Virus record (IMG/VR): IMGVR_UViG_3300040751_003304
Location: 1 to 36,501 of that record
DNA from: a virus
Reading direction: 5' to 3' (one strand)
DNA length: 36,501 bases
The notes beneath the pieces are model-generated. The model was not told the origin of the DNA and made no database searches. It was given only the letters and a program-made list of their open reading frames with translations. Shown piece by piece: positions 1 to 6,176 of this stretch (its first letter is position 1; each line of letters begins with the position of its first letter). Made by a program: the position numbers and the translations under genes.

Positions 1-691
1 CTCGAGCTCATCAGCGGACCCGTCGAAGAGGCGATCGACGATATCGAGCGGATCCAGAAGAGCGGAGAGACGACCGGCTTAAAGAGCGGGATCTCCTCCC
101 TCGACAAATCAATCGGAGGCTTCAAGCCTGGCGCGCTCTATATCCTCGCCGCGCGTCCAGCGATGGGGAAGACCGCGCTCGCGCTCAACATCGCCAGCGC
201 GGTTTCCCTCCGCGATCACGTCGCCTTCTTCTCTCTGGAGATGCCGAAGAAGCAGATTGGGCAACGACTCCTCTCCAGCTATTCAGGCGTCTCCGTCCAG
301 CGCATCGATGAAGCAACCGTGAAGGCCGACGAGATCCCTCACCTCGTCAGCGCGGCGGAGTCGATCAAGGATAACAAGCTCTGGGTAGACGACAGCGCGG
401 GATCTTCGGTCAGCTACATCAAGGGTCAACTTCGACTCCTTCAATCAAAGCAGATCGAGATCGGGATGGTCGTGATCGACTATCTCCAGCTCATGGGCGG
501 AAGCAAGAAAGGCGCGCGCCGATCCAGAGAGCAGGAAGTCTCCGAGATCTCGCGATCGCTTAAAGAGCTCGCGAAGGACTTCGACTGTCCAGTGATCTGC
601 TTAAGTCAGCTCAATCGCGGCGTCGAGAGTCGACCTAACAAGCGACCTCTCCTCTCTGATCTGCGCGAGAGCGGATCAATCGAGCAAGATG
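1..691. repeat. Terminal repeat, left copy (partner 35811-36501)
   Basis: Bases 1-691 align without gaps to 35811-36501 (offset 35810). I count about 55 mismatches between positions 111 and 564, nearly all at silent codon positions. Only RD to KE and one A to T change the helicase protein. Bases 1-110 and 565-691 are identical, and the right identical block is exactly 127 bases. This fits a circular genome of about 35.8 kb assembled through two strain variants rather than a true in-virion terminal repeat, which should be identical. Confidence 0.9.
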
Positions 692-885
692 CCGACATGG
701 TGCTCTTTGTCTATCGCGACGAATACTATCACCAAGAGAGTGAGGATAAGGGTCTCGCCGAGGTGATCATCGCAAAGAACCGAAGCGGACGAACCGGAAC
801 GACGAAGCTCGCCTTCTCTGGTGAGACCGTCCGCTTCTATGCGGTCGACTATTATTCGAGTGACTACGAGAAGAACGGGTGGTAG
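1..885 (+). CDS. dnaB: Replicative DNA helicase, DnaB family (3' part; gene continues from the other end)
   Basis: This is the ATPase half of a hexameric DnaB-type helicase, which unwinds the phage replication fork ahead of the polymerase. The reading frame is open from base 1, so the 5' end is missing here. It carries the RecA-like core: Walker A (AARPAMGKT, near bases 145-174), Walker B (MVVIDYLQLM, near 466-495) and the arginine-finger region with GSIEQDADMVLFVYRDEYY near 673-730. The missing start lies at 35370, just behind a helicase loader. Joining 35370-35810 to 1-885 gives a 441-residue protein, a normal DnaB length. The gene stops at 883-885 and is followed by a non-coding control region. 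Identity as DnaB is very secure; the split is an effect of where the circle was opened. Confidence 0.97.
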   Translation, partial: LELISGPVEEAIDDIERIQKSGETTGLKSGISSLDKSIGGFKPGALYILAARPAMGKTALALNIASAVSLRDHVAFFSLEMPKKQIGQRLLSSYSGVSVQRIDEATVKADEIPHLVSAAESIKDNKLWVDDSAGSSVSYIKGQLRLLQSKQIEIGMVVIDYLQLMGGSKKGARRSREQEVSEISRSLKELAKDFDCPVICLSQLNRGVESRPNKRPLLSDLRESGSIEQDADMVLFVYRDEYYHQESEDKGLAEVIIAKNRSGRTGTTKLAFSGETVRFYAVDYYSSDYEKNGW

Positions 886-891
886 CCTGAC

Positions 892-912
892 CTCTCATCG
901 AGTCGACGAGAG
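892..912. promoter_or_regulatory. Imperfect 21-bp palindrome just after dnaB
   Basis: The two arms are CTCTC-A-TCGA and TCGA-C-GAGAG around a central G, so nine of ten positions pair. It begins seven bases after the dnaB stop and is followed by GTCGACATTTTC. It could be a weak transcription end for the replication operon or a protein-binding dyad; there is no long T-run, so an intrinsic terminator is not secure. Confidence 0.4.
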
Positions 913-978
913 TCGACATTTTCAAACCCTGACGGACCTGAAAATCGATGTATGTGTGATCGGAGGCGCCGCGAGCTC

Positions 979-1008
979 TTTACAAGGGCAAGCGGCGTTT
1001 CTTATTAT
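979..1008 (+). promoter_or_regulatory. Sigma70-like promoter ahead of the terS operon
   Basis: TTTACA (979-984, five of six consensus bases) and TATTAT (1003-1008, five of six) are separated by 18 bases. This is the most A+T-rich patch in the 267-bp gap between dnaB and terS. Transcription would start near 1015 and give a leader of about 140 bases before the small terminase gene. This is inferred from sequence only. Confidence 0.6.
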
Positions 1009-1020
1009 AAGGCGCTTCTC

Positions 1021-1063
1021 CGGTTCCTTAACCGACCCTTAAGGGTCCAGTTGTCTATCAACT
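1021..1063. promoter_or_regulatory. Cluster of three adjacent inverted repeats in the terS leader
   Basis: Three dyads follow each other directly: CGGTT-CCTT-AACCG (1021-1034), the perfect palindrome GACCCTTAAGGGTC (1034-1047), and AGTTG-TCTAT-CAACT followed by TTTT (1049-1063). They start about six bases after the predicted transcription start. Candidate roles are operator sites, an attenuator in the leader, or a terminase recognition (pac/cos) region, because they sit directly upstream of the small terminase gene. The rest of 1064-1152 shows only a G+C-rich stretch before the start codon. Confidence 0.45.
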
Positions 1064-1152
1064 TTTCCCAGCGGGCGAGTAAAGGGTGTTCATGAGAGAG
1101 AATCTACTCCGGAGAAGTGTTTTATCAATCAACGCGCGCGCGCGGGGTAGCT

Positions 1153-1578
1153 ATGCCGGCGAGCAAATTGACCGAAGAGGCGATCGATACGATCTGCCGA
1201 CGACTCGCTGAAGGCGTCTCCCTCGAAGCTGCTTCGGAAGCGGCGGGGATTCACCGGATGACTCTCCGAAACTGGCTCAGGCGATCCCAAGAGCCCGACG
1301 CTTCGGAGCTCCACCTTAAGCTCGCGGTCGAGGTTCGCGAGGCTCAAGCGCTGGCGGAGGTCTCGCTCGTCACCGTCATGAGGCGCGCGGCGCTCGAAGG
1401 CTCGTCAGGTGACTGGCGCGCGGCGGCGTGGCTACTCGCCAGGCGTCACCCTGATCGCTGGAGCGAGAAGCGAGAGATCCAGATCAGTCAGGAGCAGAAG
1501 AGCGACGGGACCAAAGAGGTGCTGTCGATGCTCGCGCAGCTCCGCGAGACCGACGAAGAGGAGAGCGACGATGAGTGA
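1153..1578 (+). CDS. terS: Terminase small subunit (terS-like, helix-turn-helix)
   Basis: This is the predicted DNA-recognition subunit of the packaging motor, which would bind the phage pac or cos site and hand the DNA to the large subunit. Residues 1-40 form a helix-turn-helix: LTEEAIDTICRRLAEG, then the repeat AASEAAGIHRMTLRNWLRR typical of phage small terminases. A helical middle part and the motif GDWRAAAWLLARRHPDRWSE, common in this family, follow. The tail is very acidic (DEEESDDE). I chose ATG 1153, five bases after GGGG, over GTG 1117 because the extra residues are low-complexity and the GTG sits too close to its GGAGA. Unusually, the large subunit is 5 kb away on the other strand. 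The fold is clear; the function is inferred from family and position. Confidence 0.8.
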   Translation: MPASKLTEEAIDTICRRLAEGVSLEAASEAAGIHRMTLRNWLRRSQEPDASELHLKLAVEVREAQALAEVSLVTVMRRAALEGSSGDWRAAAWLLARRHPDRWSEKREIQISQEQKSDGTKEVLSMLAQLRETDEEESDDE

Positions 1579-1819
1579 CGATCGGATCCTCGCCGCTCAA
1601 GCTCAAGGGATCTCGATCTATCTCCCTAGTCACTCCGCCAAGCTGCATAGAGCGCGCGCGGAGCTCCGCAAGGTCCAAGAGCGTCTGTCACTCGATGCGC
1701 CGACCGGATACCTCGACCGCGTCATCGAACTATGCGAAGCGCTCCAGCCAATGGATCGACGAGACGCGGAGGCGATCACTTTGGGGCCTTCAGATATCCC
1801 TGCTCCCGAAGAGCGCTAG
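1571..1819 (+). CDS. Small coiled-coil protein of unknown function
   Basis: This 82-residue reading frame starts at ATG 1571 inside the last codons of terS (8-base overlap), so the two genes are probably translationally coupled. Residues 20-62 are helical and charged (HSAKLHRARAELRKVQERL, then DRVIELCEAL), suggesting a short coiled coil. Its 3' end overlaps the end of thyX on the opposite strand by 44 bases. I do not recognise a family. Its position right after terS hints at a packaging accessory, but this is only context. An overlapping frame starting at 1575 is rejected as a shadow. Confidence 0.6.
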   Translation: MSDDRILAAQAQGISIYLPSHSAKLHRARAELRKVQERLSLDAPTGYLDRVIELCEALQPMDRRDAEAITLGPSDIPAPEER

Positions 1820-2456
1820 TCGTCATCGGGAAGAGTGATTCGACGATCTGAAAGGCTGCTTCTACCGCTTCGCGCGTCTCCGGTTGCACGTCGGGTGCAA
1901 GGCGCAAGTGAAAGAAGTTGAGCCAGTTTTTCAGGTTTCCACTCATCCAGAAAACAGTGTATGAGCTCACGGGCAAAACCGACCGCGCGAGCTCCCTCGC
2001 GACACCTTTCCCGATCAGGTCATAGTAGAGATCTCGGCTCGCGCGGTTATGCCTGGCGAAGCTCTCCAGAAGAGCTGGATCGTCGATCACCTCTTCGGAG
2101 GAGCACTGTAGGTTCTTCTTGGCTTGAGCGCGGAGCTCGCGAGGCGACCAGAAGCGGAGCTCCGCTGAAGTGTAGCGGCGAGAGAGCTCGTTGAACGAGA
2201 AGGTCCTATGCCTGAAAATCTGGGCGCGAACGAAGAGCGGGACCGTCATCCGAATCGTGATCGACGAGTGCTCAAAAGGTGTCGTATGACCATGACGGAG
2301 CAAGAAGAAGATCAGCTTCTGATCGTCCTCGACCGGTCGCTCTTCGATGTCCCTCGCGAAAGATGCGCGCGCTGACGCGGCGGCTCTTCGGTCGTCTCCC
2401 ATGTGATCGATGTACTGAACCAGGCCGATCCCGTCGCCGTAGATGTCGAGCTCCAT
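1776..2456 (-). CDS. thyX: Flavin-dependent thymidylate synthase ThyX
   Basis: ThyX makes dTMP from dUMP using methylene-tetrahydrofolate, FAD and NADPH, and so boosts the nucleotide supply for phage DNA synthesis. The 226-residue length is typical. The signature RHRX7S is present as RHRTFSFNELSRRY at residues 82-95. HTTPFEH (57-63) and the C-terminal block with RSVLPVSSYTVFWMSGNLKNW and the FFHLR helix also fit the FAD/dUMP-binding homotetramer. The start ATG at 2456 follows AAGGCG. The gene runs alone on the minus strand between two rightward units, so it needs its own promoter in the 2457-2631 gap. The assignment is secure. It is a common auxiliary gene in phages. Confidence 0.97.
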   Translation of the reverse strand: MELDIYGDGIGLVQYIDHMGDDRRAAASARASFARDIEERPVEDDQKLIFFLLRHGHTTPFEHSSITIRMTVPLFVRAQIFRHRTFSFNELSRRYTSAELRFWSPRELRAQAKKNLQCSSEEVIDDPALLESFARHNRASRDLYYDLIGKGVARELARSVLPVSSYTVFWMSGNLKNWLNFFHLRLAPDVQPETREAVEAAFQIVESLFPMTTSALREQGYLKAPK

Positions 2457-2500
2457 TTTCGCCTTGCTTTCTTCGTCTTAATATAGTGTTAATTGATGTG

Positions 2501-2545
2501 CGGTTGAGATCATTCTTCGTTAGATCACTGTCGCGATCTCAACCG
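2501..2545. promoter_or_regulatory. 11-bp inverted repeat in the thyX/GHKL divergent region
   Basis: CGGTTGAGATC (2501-2511) is repeated exactly inverted as GATCTCAACCG (2535-2545), with a 23-base spacer. It lies between divergent genes, next to an A+T-rich patch at 2478-2497 that contains TATATT on the minus strand and TATAGT on the plus strand. A regulator dimer or two spaced sites controlling both directions is a reasonable reading; the binding factor is unknown. Confidence 0.5.
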
Positions 2546-2556
2546 AGATTTTAGAG

Positions 2557-2618
2557 GCCGCTCCGGTTCTGCACTAAGGCGGAGCGGCTCACTTAACATA
2601 GTCCAGCGCAAGGCTGGA
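2557..2618 (+). promoter_or_regulatory. Two leader hairpins upstream of the GHKL ATPase gene
   Basis: GCCGCTCCG (2557-2565) pairs perfectly with CGGAGCGGC (2580-2588) across a 14-base loop. A second stem, TCCAGC/GCTGGA (2602-2607 with 2613-2618), contains part of the GGAG that would be the upstream ribosome-binding sequence of the gene starting at 2632. No T-run follows the first stem, so it is not a standard terminator. The second stem could limit translation initiation. Confidence 0.4.
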
Positions 2619-2631
2619 GACAGGTTACAAC

Positions 2632-4350
2632 ATGGGAGATATGCGTATCGGCAAGGCCGGCGTGAATAATCTCGTCGACATTATCTACTCGGACTCGGAC
2701 AAGTTTCAGTTCGTCCGCGAGCTCGTCCAGAACTCGATCGAAGCAGGCGCCTCGAAGATCAAGATCTCTTATGAGAGGCAGGGCTTCGAGATGTATAAGG
2801 TGAAGCGCTTCCTCATCCAAGACGATGGCAAGGGGATGAGCGTCGAGGAGCTCGGTGAGTTCTTAAACAAGTTTTCCTCAAGCGGGAAAGAGGTCGGAGT
2901 CGACAAGAACTATGGGATCGGCGCGAAGACCTCGACGATCCCCTGGAACAAGCTCGGCGTCGTCTTCGTCTCATGGACTTCCGAAGACGATCCAGGCGCG
3001 ATGGTCTGGCTTCATGAGCAGCGCTCTGGAATCTATGGTGCGCGCGAGTTCGTGGACGAAGAAGAGGACGTCGTCGAAGTTCTACCCCTCGATCAGTACT
3101 ATGAAGAAGTGGGCTACGAGTATGGGGTCGACTTTCGTCTCTTGCGAGAAGACTGGAATCACGCGAGCGGATCCGCTGTCCTGCTCTTGGGGAACAAGAA
3201 GCTTGAGGACACTTATAATCCGCAGATCTTAAAAGAAAGAGCCTCCAAGGAGGAATACAGTAGATATTTGTCGAGGAGGTACAAAGAGCTAACTGTACCT
3301 ATACAGATCTCGCGTTTCGCATACGGTGAATCGCGCGACAATCAAATGACCGACCTAGTCAAGAGTCTATCTGGCTTAGACGAAAAGTATATCGAGTCTT
3401 CTGGGTTTTTGGTCCGAGATGACCAAGTGTCGATCGAATGGTTCTTACTGAAGTTCAATAAGAGCATGAGACAGTATAGCTTCGGGAGCGGTTTTATAGC
3501 GCTTGAAAATAAGGGGGAACTCTTCCAGCACAGGAGCCATCCGCAGACATGGCGGGCTTTTGGCATCCATCAAAAGAGTATCTGGTCTCGCCTTTATATC
3601 GTGGTCAAAGATAGCAGTTTGACTCAGAACGCCGCGCGAACCGCTCTCAAGAATAGCGACACTCATGAGGCTCCCGACTTCGCCACCTTCGGCGAATACT
3701 TCCGAGCGAATCTCCCAGAGTATCTCCTGAACGAACAACGGAAGCTCATCGCGGAGAAGGCGAATAATCTAGAGATCGACGAGTATCGGAAGCGCCTCGC
3801 GAGCGAATACGGCAATCGATTTAATGATGTCCTCGGTCCAGGCGGCGCGAAGAAGAGGACAGCAGCGAAGAAGGCCAAGCCAAAGCAGGGCGAGCTCGAA
3901 GGCGTCACCGGCCAAAACAAAACACCGCCCGGTCATGACAACCGAAAGAGAAAGACCGGATTTCCAGAGTGGCGATGGGATGGATATCACGAGGAAGATA
4001 GTGTCGGTTATTGGGTTCCGCCTGGGCGAGAGTATCCCGACGGGTGCATTTTCCTAAATGCCGCTTATTCAGTGTTCACAGAGATCAAGCAGCGCTTCGC
4101 TGGTCGGATCGGTGAGGAGTATCAAGAGCTCGGCGCGGGCGTTATCCACAACACGATTGGAGCTGACTACGCGACGAAGATCTCACACGCTCTCCGTCAT
4201 AAGAAGGTCGCGCGCTGGGGAGTGCGCGGAGTCAATGAGCAGCTTCTATCCGACGGAGCTCTCACCATGATCTCGCTCGGATTCTTCGGGATTGAGCACG
4301 CGATTGAAATCGCTCTCCGTCGAGAGCTTAAAGGGGGATTCCTTGGTTAA
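2632..4350 (+). CDS. GHKL-family ATPase, MORC/MutL/Hsp90-like
   Basis: This 572-residue protein has an N-terminal Bergerat-fold ATPase. The N-box is FVRELVQNSIEAG (catalytic E30, Mg-binding N34), motif G1 is DDGKGM (64-69), and the lid motif is YGIGAKT (94-100). The layout, with a wide transducer-like middle region (about 150-400), resembles MORC-type and related para-MORC ATPases rather than histidine kinases. A lysine-rich linker (about 404-440: KKRTAAKKAKPKQ) leads to a distinct C-terminal domain (about 445-572) that I do not recognise. It heads an operon and overlaps the SSB gene by 8 bases, which points to a DNA-linked role such as replication, repair or countering host defence. ATP binding and hydrolysis is near certain; the biological role is open. 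Confidence 0.85.
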   Translation: MGDMRIGKAGVNNLVDIIYSDSDKFQFVRELVQNSIEAGASKIKISYERQGFEMYKVKRFLIQDDGKGMSVEELGEFLNKFSSSGKEVGVDKNYGIGAKTSTIPWNKLGVVFVSWTSEDDPGAMVWLHEQRSGIYGAREFVDEEEDVVEVLPLDQYYEEVGYEYGVDFRLLREDWNHASGSAVLLLGNKKLEDTYNPQILKERASKEEYSRYLSRRYKELTVPIQISRFAYGESRDNQMTDLVKSLSGLDEKYIESSGFLVRDDQVSIEWFLLKFNKSMRQYSFGSGFIALENKGELFQHRSHPQTWRAFGIHQKSIWSRLYIVVKDSSLTQNAARTALKNSDTHEAPDFATFGEYFRANLPEYLLNEQRKLIAEKANNLEIDEYRKRLASEYGNRFNDVLGPGGAKKRTAAKKAKPKQGELEGVTGQNKTPPGHDNRKRKTGFPEWRWDGYHEEDSVGYWVPPGREYPDGCIFLNAAYSVFTEIKQRFAGRIGEEYQELGAGVIHNTIGADYATKISHALRHKKVARWGVRGVNEQLLSDGALTMISLGFFGIEHAIEIALRRELKGGFLG

Positions 4351-4669
4351 TGATGTTGTCCTTCTTGGTCGTCTAGGCCAAGACCCTGAACTGAAGCGGA
4401 CCGCAGCGGGTAAAGAGTTTTGCGTCCTCTCTGTCGCGACCTCGATCGGCAAGGGAGAGCAGAAGAAGACCGAGTGGCATCGGGTCGAAGTCTGGAGCGC
4501 AGCTGCCCAGACTTGCGAGCGCTATCTTCGCAAAGGGGCTCGCGTCTTCGTGCGCGGTCGCCTCAAAAGCAACGAATGGGAAAAGGAGGGGATGAAGCGG
4601 AAGGACTGGCGCGTCGTCGCTTATGACGTCCGCTTCCTCGACCGAGAGGAGCGCTCTCATGGAAGATAG
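4343..4669 (+). CDS. ssb: Single-stranded DNA-binding protein (short form)
   Basis: This is an OB-fold SSB that coats single-stranded DNA at the replication fork. The N-terminus VNDVVLLGRLGQDPELKRT, then FCVLSVATS, EWHRVEVWS and GARVFVRGRLKSNEW, match the conserved strands of bacterial-type SSB. I chose the TTG at 4343 because AAGGGGGA sits five bases before it and the classic start motif follows directly; the protein is then 108 residues. It lacks the flexible tail ending in the acidic DDDIPF-type tip of bacterial SSBs and instead ends in basic residues (EERSHGR). It overlaps the ATPase gene upstream (8 bases) and the next gene (11 bases). The family is secure. Confidence 0.93.
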   Translation: MVNDVVLLGRLGQDPELKRTAAGKEFCVLSVATSIGKGEQKKTEWHRVEVWSAAAQTCERYLRKGARVFVRGRLKSNEWEKEGMKRKDWRVVAYDVRFLDREERSHGR

Positions 4670-4940
4670 AGTCGACCCAAGAGAGACCGCGTATCACTCC
4701 CTCGAGCTGATCGTTCGGATCGCTGGTCAGCTACTGAACCAGGGAACGCCAGTCGAGGAGATCGTCGTCGCCCAGATCACCCAAGGGATGATCGAGGCGC
4801 GCGAACTCGTCGAGGGGGAGAGCCCACAGATTCTCAAGGCAAAGAAGAACGCGGCGATCAAACAGAGAGACGCCTGGGCGAAGCAAGTCGACTATCTCGA
4901 TCGACTGATCGTCGCGGAGCTCGTAGGGGAGGGATCATGA
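4659..4940 (+). CDS. Small helical protein of unknown function
   Basis: A 93-residue, mostly helical and acidic protein. ATG 4659 follows GAGAGGA at 4644-4650 and lies inside the end of ssb. Residues 8-50 (HSLELIVRIAGQLL onward) and 60-88 (KKNAAIKQRDAWAKQVDYLDRL) look like two amphipathic helices, the second able to form a coiled coil. The stop overlaps the next start as ATGA. It may work with SSB or the following DNA-binding candidate, but nothing in the sequence names its function. Confidence 0.7.
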   Translation: MEDRVDPRETAYHSLELIVRIAGQLLNQGTPVEEIVVAQITQGMIEARELVEGESPQILKAKKNAAIKQRDAWAKQVDYLDRLIVAELVGEGS

Positions 4941-5563
4941 CCAGGAAGCGAGTCGCACCTAAGCAAGAGATGCTTCAAGTTCGGATCCATAAGAACATAA
5001 GAACGCGCGCCGAACTCCTCTTGGAGTGGGTCGCTGGAAATGCGGAGCTCTCTCCATCCGGCTCTGCTGAACTGACAGACGTTTACAGGATAGCAGTCAG
5101 CTTAGGGCTCGAACGGTTAGAGAGTAAGCGGAGACGTGAGCTCAACGAGAATCCAGATCCGCCAGAAGATCAGGATGAAGAGTTCGATCCGCTACAAGGC
5201 GTGTCAGAGATGGAGTCCTCTCGTGCGGTCACTCGCGCTCTTCTCCTCGCTCCAGAGGAGACCGCAGCTTCTATGCTTCGAGAATGCGATTTGTTAGAGA
5301 GTAAGCGGAGACTTGAACTCAACGAGAATCCAGATCTGCCAGAAGAGATCGTCGAGAATCCAGATCCGCTAGAAGACGAGGATGAAGAGGTCGACCCGAT
5401 ACAAGGCTTGTCAGCCTTCCAAAAGCAGATCTACGCGGAGTTCATAGATAAGCAGAAAAAGGTGATCAATATCGCACCAAAGGGACAACCGGAAAAGTTG
5501 ATAGATGCGGAGCTCGCTCGTGCGGTCGAGAAAGCTTTGAACCTTCAAAGGGGAGAGGGATGA
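4937..5563 (+). CDS. Probable DNA-binding protein with internally duplicated acidic region
   Basis: A 208-residue protein starting at the ATGA overlap with the previous gene. Residues 10-65 (EMLQVRIHKNIRTRAELLLEW, then a helical part) look like a strand followed by two helices, as in ribbon-helix-helix proteins; this fold is a guess. After that comes a block that occurs twice: LESKRR.ELNENPD, an acidic run, then DP.QG, at about residues 61-90 and 120-159. The C-terminal part (ELARAVEKALNLQ) echoes the middle (SSRAVTRALLL). The acidic repeats could be protein-interaction or DNA-mimic segments. No known family recognised. Confidence 0.7.
   Translation: MTRKRVAPKQEMLQVRIHKNIRTRAELLLEWVAGNAELSPSGSAELTDVYRIAVSLGLERLESKRRRELNENPDPPEDQDEEFDPLQGVSEMESSRAVTRALLLAPEETAASMLRECDLLESKRRLELNENPDLPEEIVENPDPLEDEDEEVDPIQGLSAFQKQIYAEFIDKQKKVINIAPKGQPEKLIDAELARAVEKALNLQRGEG
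5117..5414. repeat. Internal direct duplication inside the 4937-5563 gene
   Basis: The 19-base stretch TTAGAGAGTAAGCGGAGAC occurs at 5117-5135 and again at 5294-5312, 177 bases apart and in frame. Similarity continues to 5207 and 5414. The second unit is 30 bases longer because its GAGAATCCAGAT segment is itself repeated. This points to a fairly recent in-frame duplication. Confidence 0.85.
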
Positions 5564-5640
5564 GCAACGGTCTTCTTTTAGCCTTCGCGCTCTGGATCGC
5601 CGCGCGGCCTCGTCGGAAAAGACGAAGAAGAGTAGAGTGA
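5560..5640 (+). CDS. 26-residue membrane micro-protein
   Basis: ATG 5560 overlaps the previous stop (ATGA) and is preceded by the strong ribosome-binding run AAGGGGAGAGG (5548-5558). The product begins MSNGLLLAFALWIAARP, a short hydrophobic helix, and ends in a highly basic tail (RRKRRRRVE), so it would insert in the inner membrane with the tail in the cytoplasm. It precedes another membrane protein gene by 23 bases. The start signals make translation likely; the role is unknown, possibly connected with lysis timing or membrane association of replication. Confidence 0.55.
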   Translation: MSNGLLLAFALWIAARPRRKRRRRVE

Positions 5641-5663
5641 GCCTCCACAGATAGGGGGATCTC

Positions 5664-6176
5664 ATGTCAAAATCCGCGCGCTCTTGGTTAGCCTCACTGA
5701 TCTTCTTGACGATGGTCGTGGGGCTGATTTTTTTTCTCACGTTCTTGGAGATCCCAGACAAGAACAAAGACCTTATCACCTCGATCATAGGTATGCTCGT
5801 CGGCTCGATCTCGATGGCGATCTCAATCTTCGTCGGTCGCGATCCCGATGACGTCGCCGCGCTGAAGGGGCAGATTGAAGAGCTCTCCGACGATCGAAAC
5901 ACGCTCATCGCTCGGCTCCGCGATGCGCAGATCGATAAGGATATCCTTCGGAAGCAACATGAAGGGCTTCAGGCGTTGGTTATCTCCAAGCTCTCCGTGT
6001 TCGCAGAGGACAAGCGACTCGGCGAGCTCGCGGCGCTGGCGGACGAGCGCTCGATGCCAGAAGAGGTCGCGCGATGGATACCAGGCGAACGAGCTCCGCA
6101 GATCCCAGCGACGATGACGCCGCTCCCTAAGAGATCGTCGCTCGACGATGTCTTTGGAGGAGAGGATAAGAGCTAG
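5664..6176 (+). CDS. Two-helix membrane protein with cytoplasmic coiled coil
   Basis: This 170-residue protein begins after GGGGGA (5654-5659). Two membrane helices are visible at about residues 9-28 (WLASLIFLTMVVGLIFFLTF) and 36-58 (ITSIIGMLVGSISMAISIF), then a coiled coil at 64-105 (VAALKGQIEELSDDRNTLIARL onward) and a proline-rich tail. Holin-like topology is possible, but a soluble tail this long is more like a membrane anchor or sensor. Its stop codon overlaps the terL stop on the other strand by two bases, ending the rightward early operon. Confidence 0.75.
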   Translation: MSKSARSWLASLIFLTMVVGLIFFLTFLEIPDKNKDLITSIIGMLVGSISMAISIFVGRDPDDVAALKGQIEELSDDRNTLIARLRDAQIDKDILRKQHEGLQALVISKLSVFAEDKRLGELAALADERSMPEEVARWIPGERAPQIPATMTPLPKRSSLDDVFGGEDKS

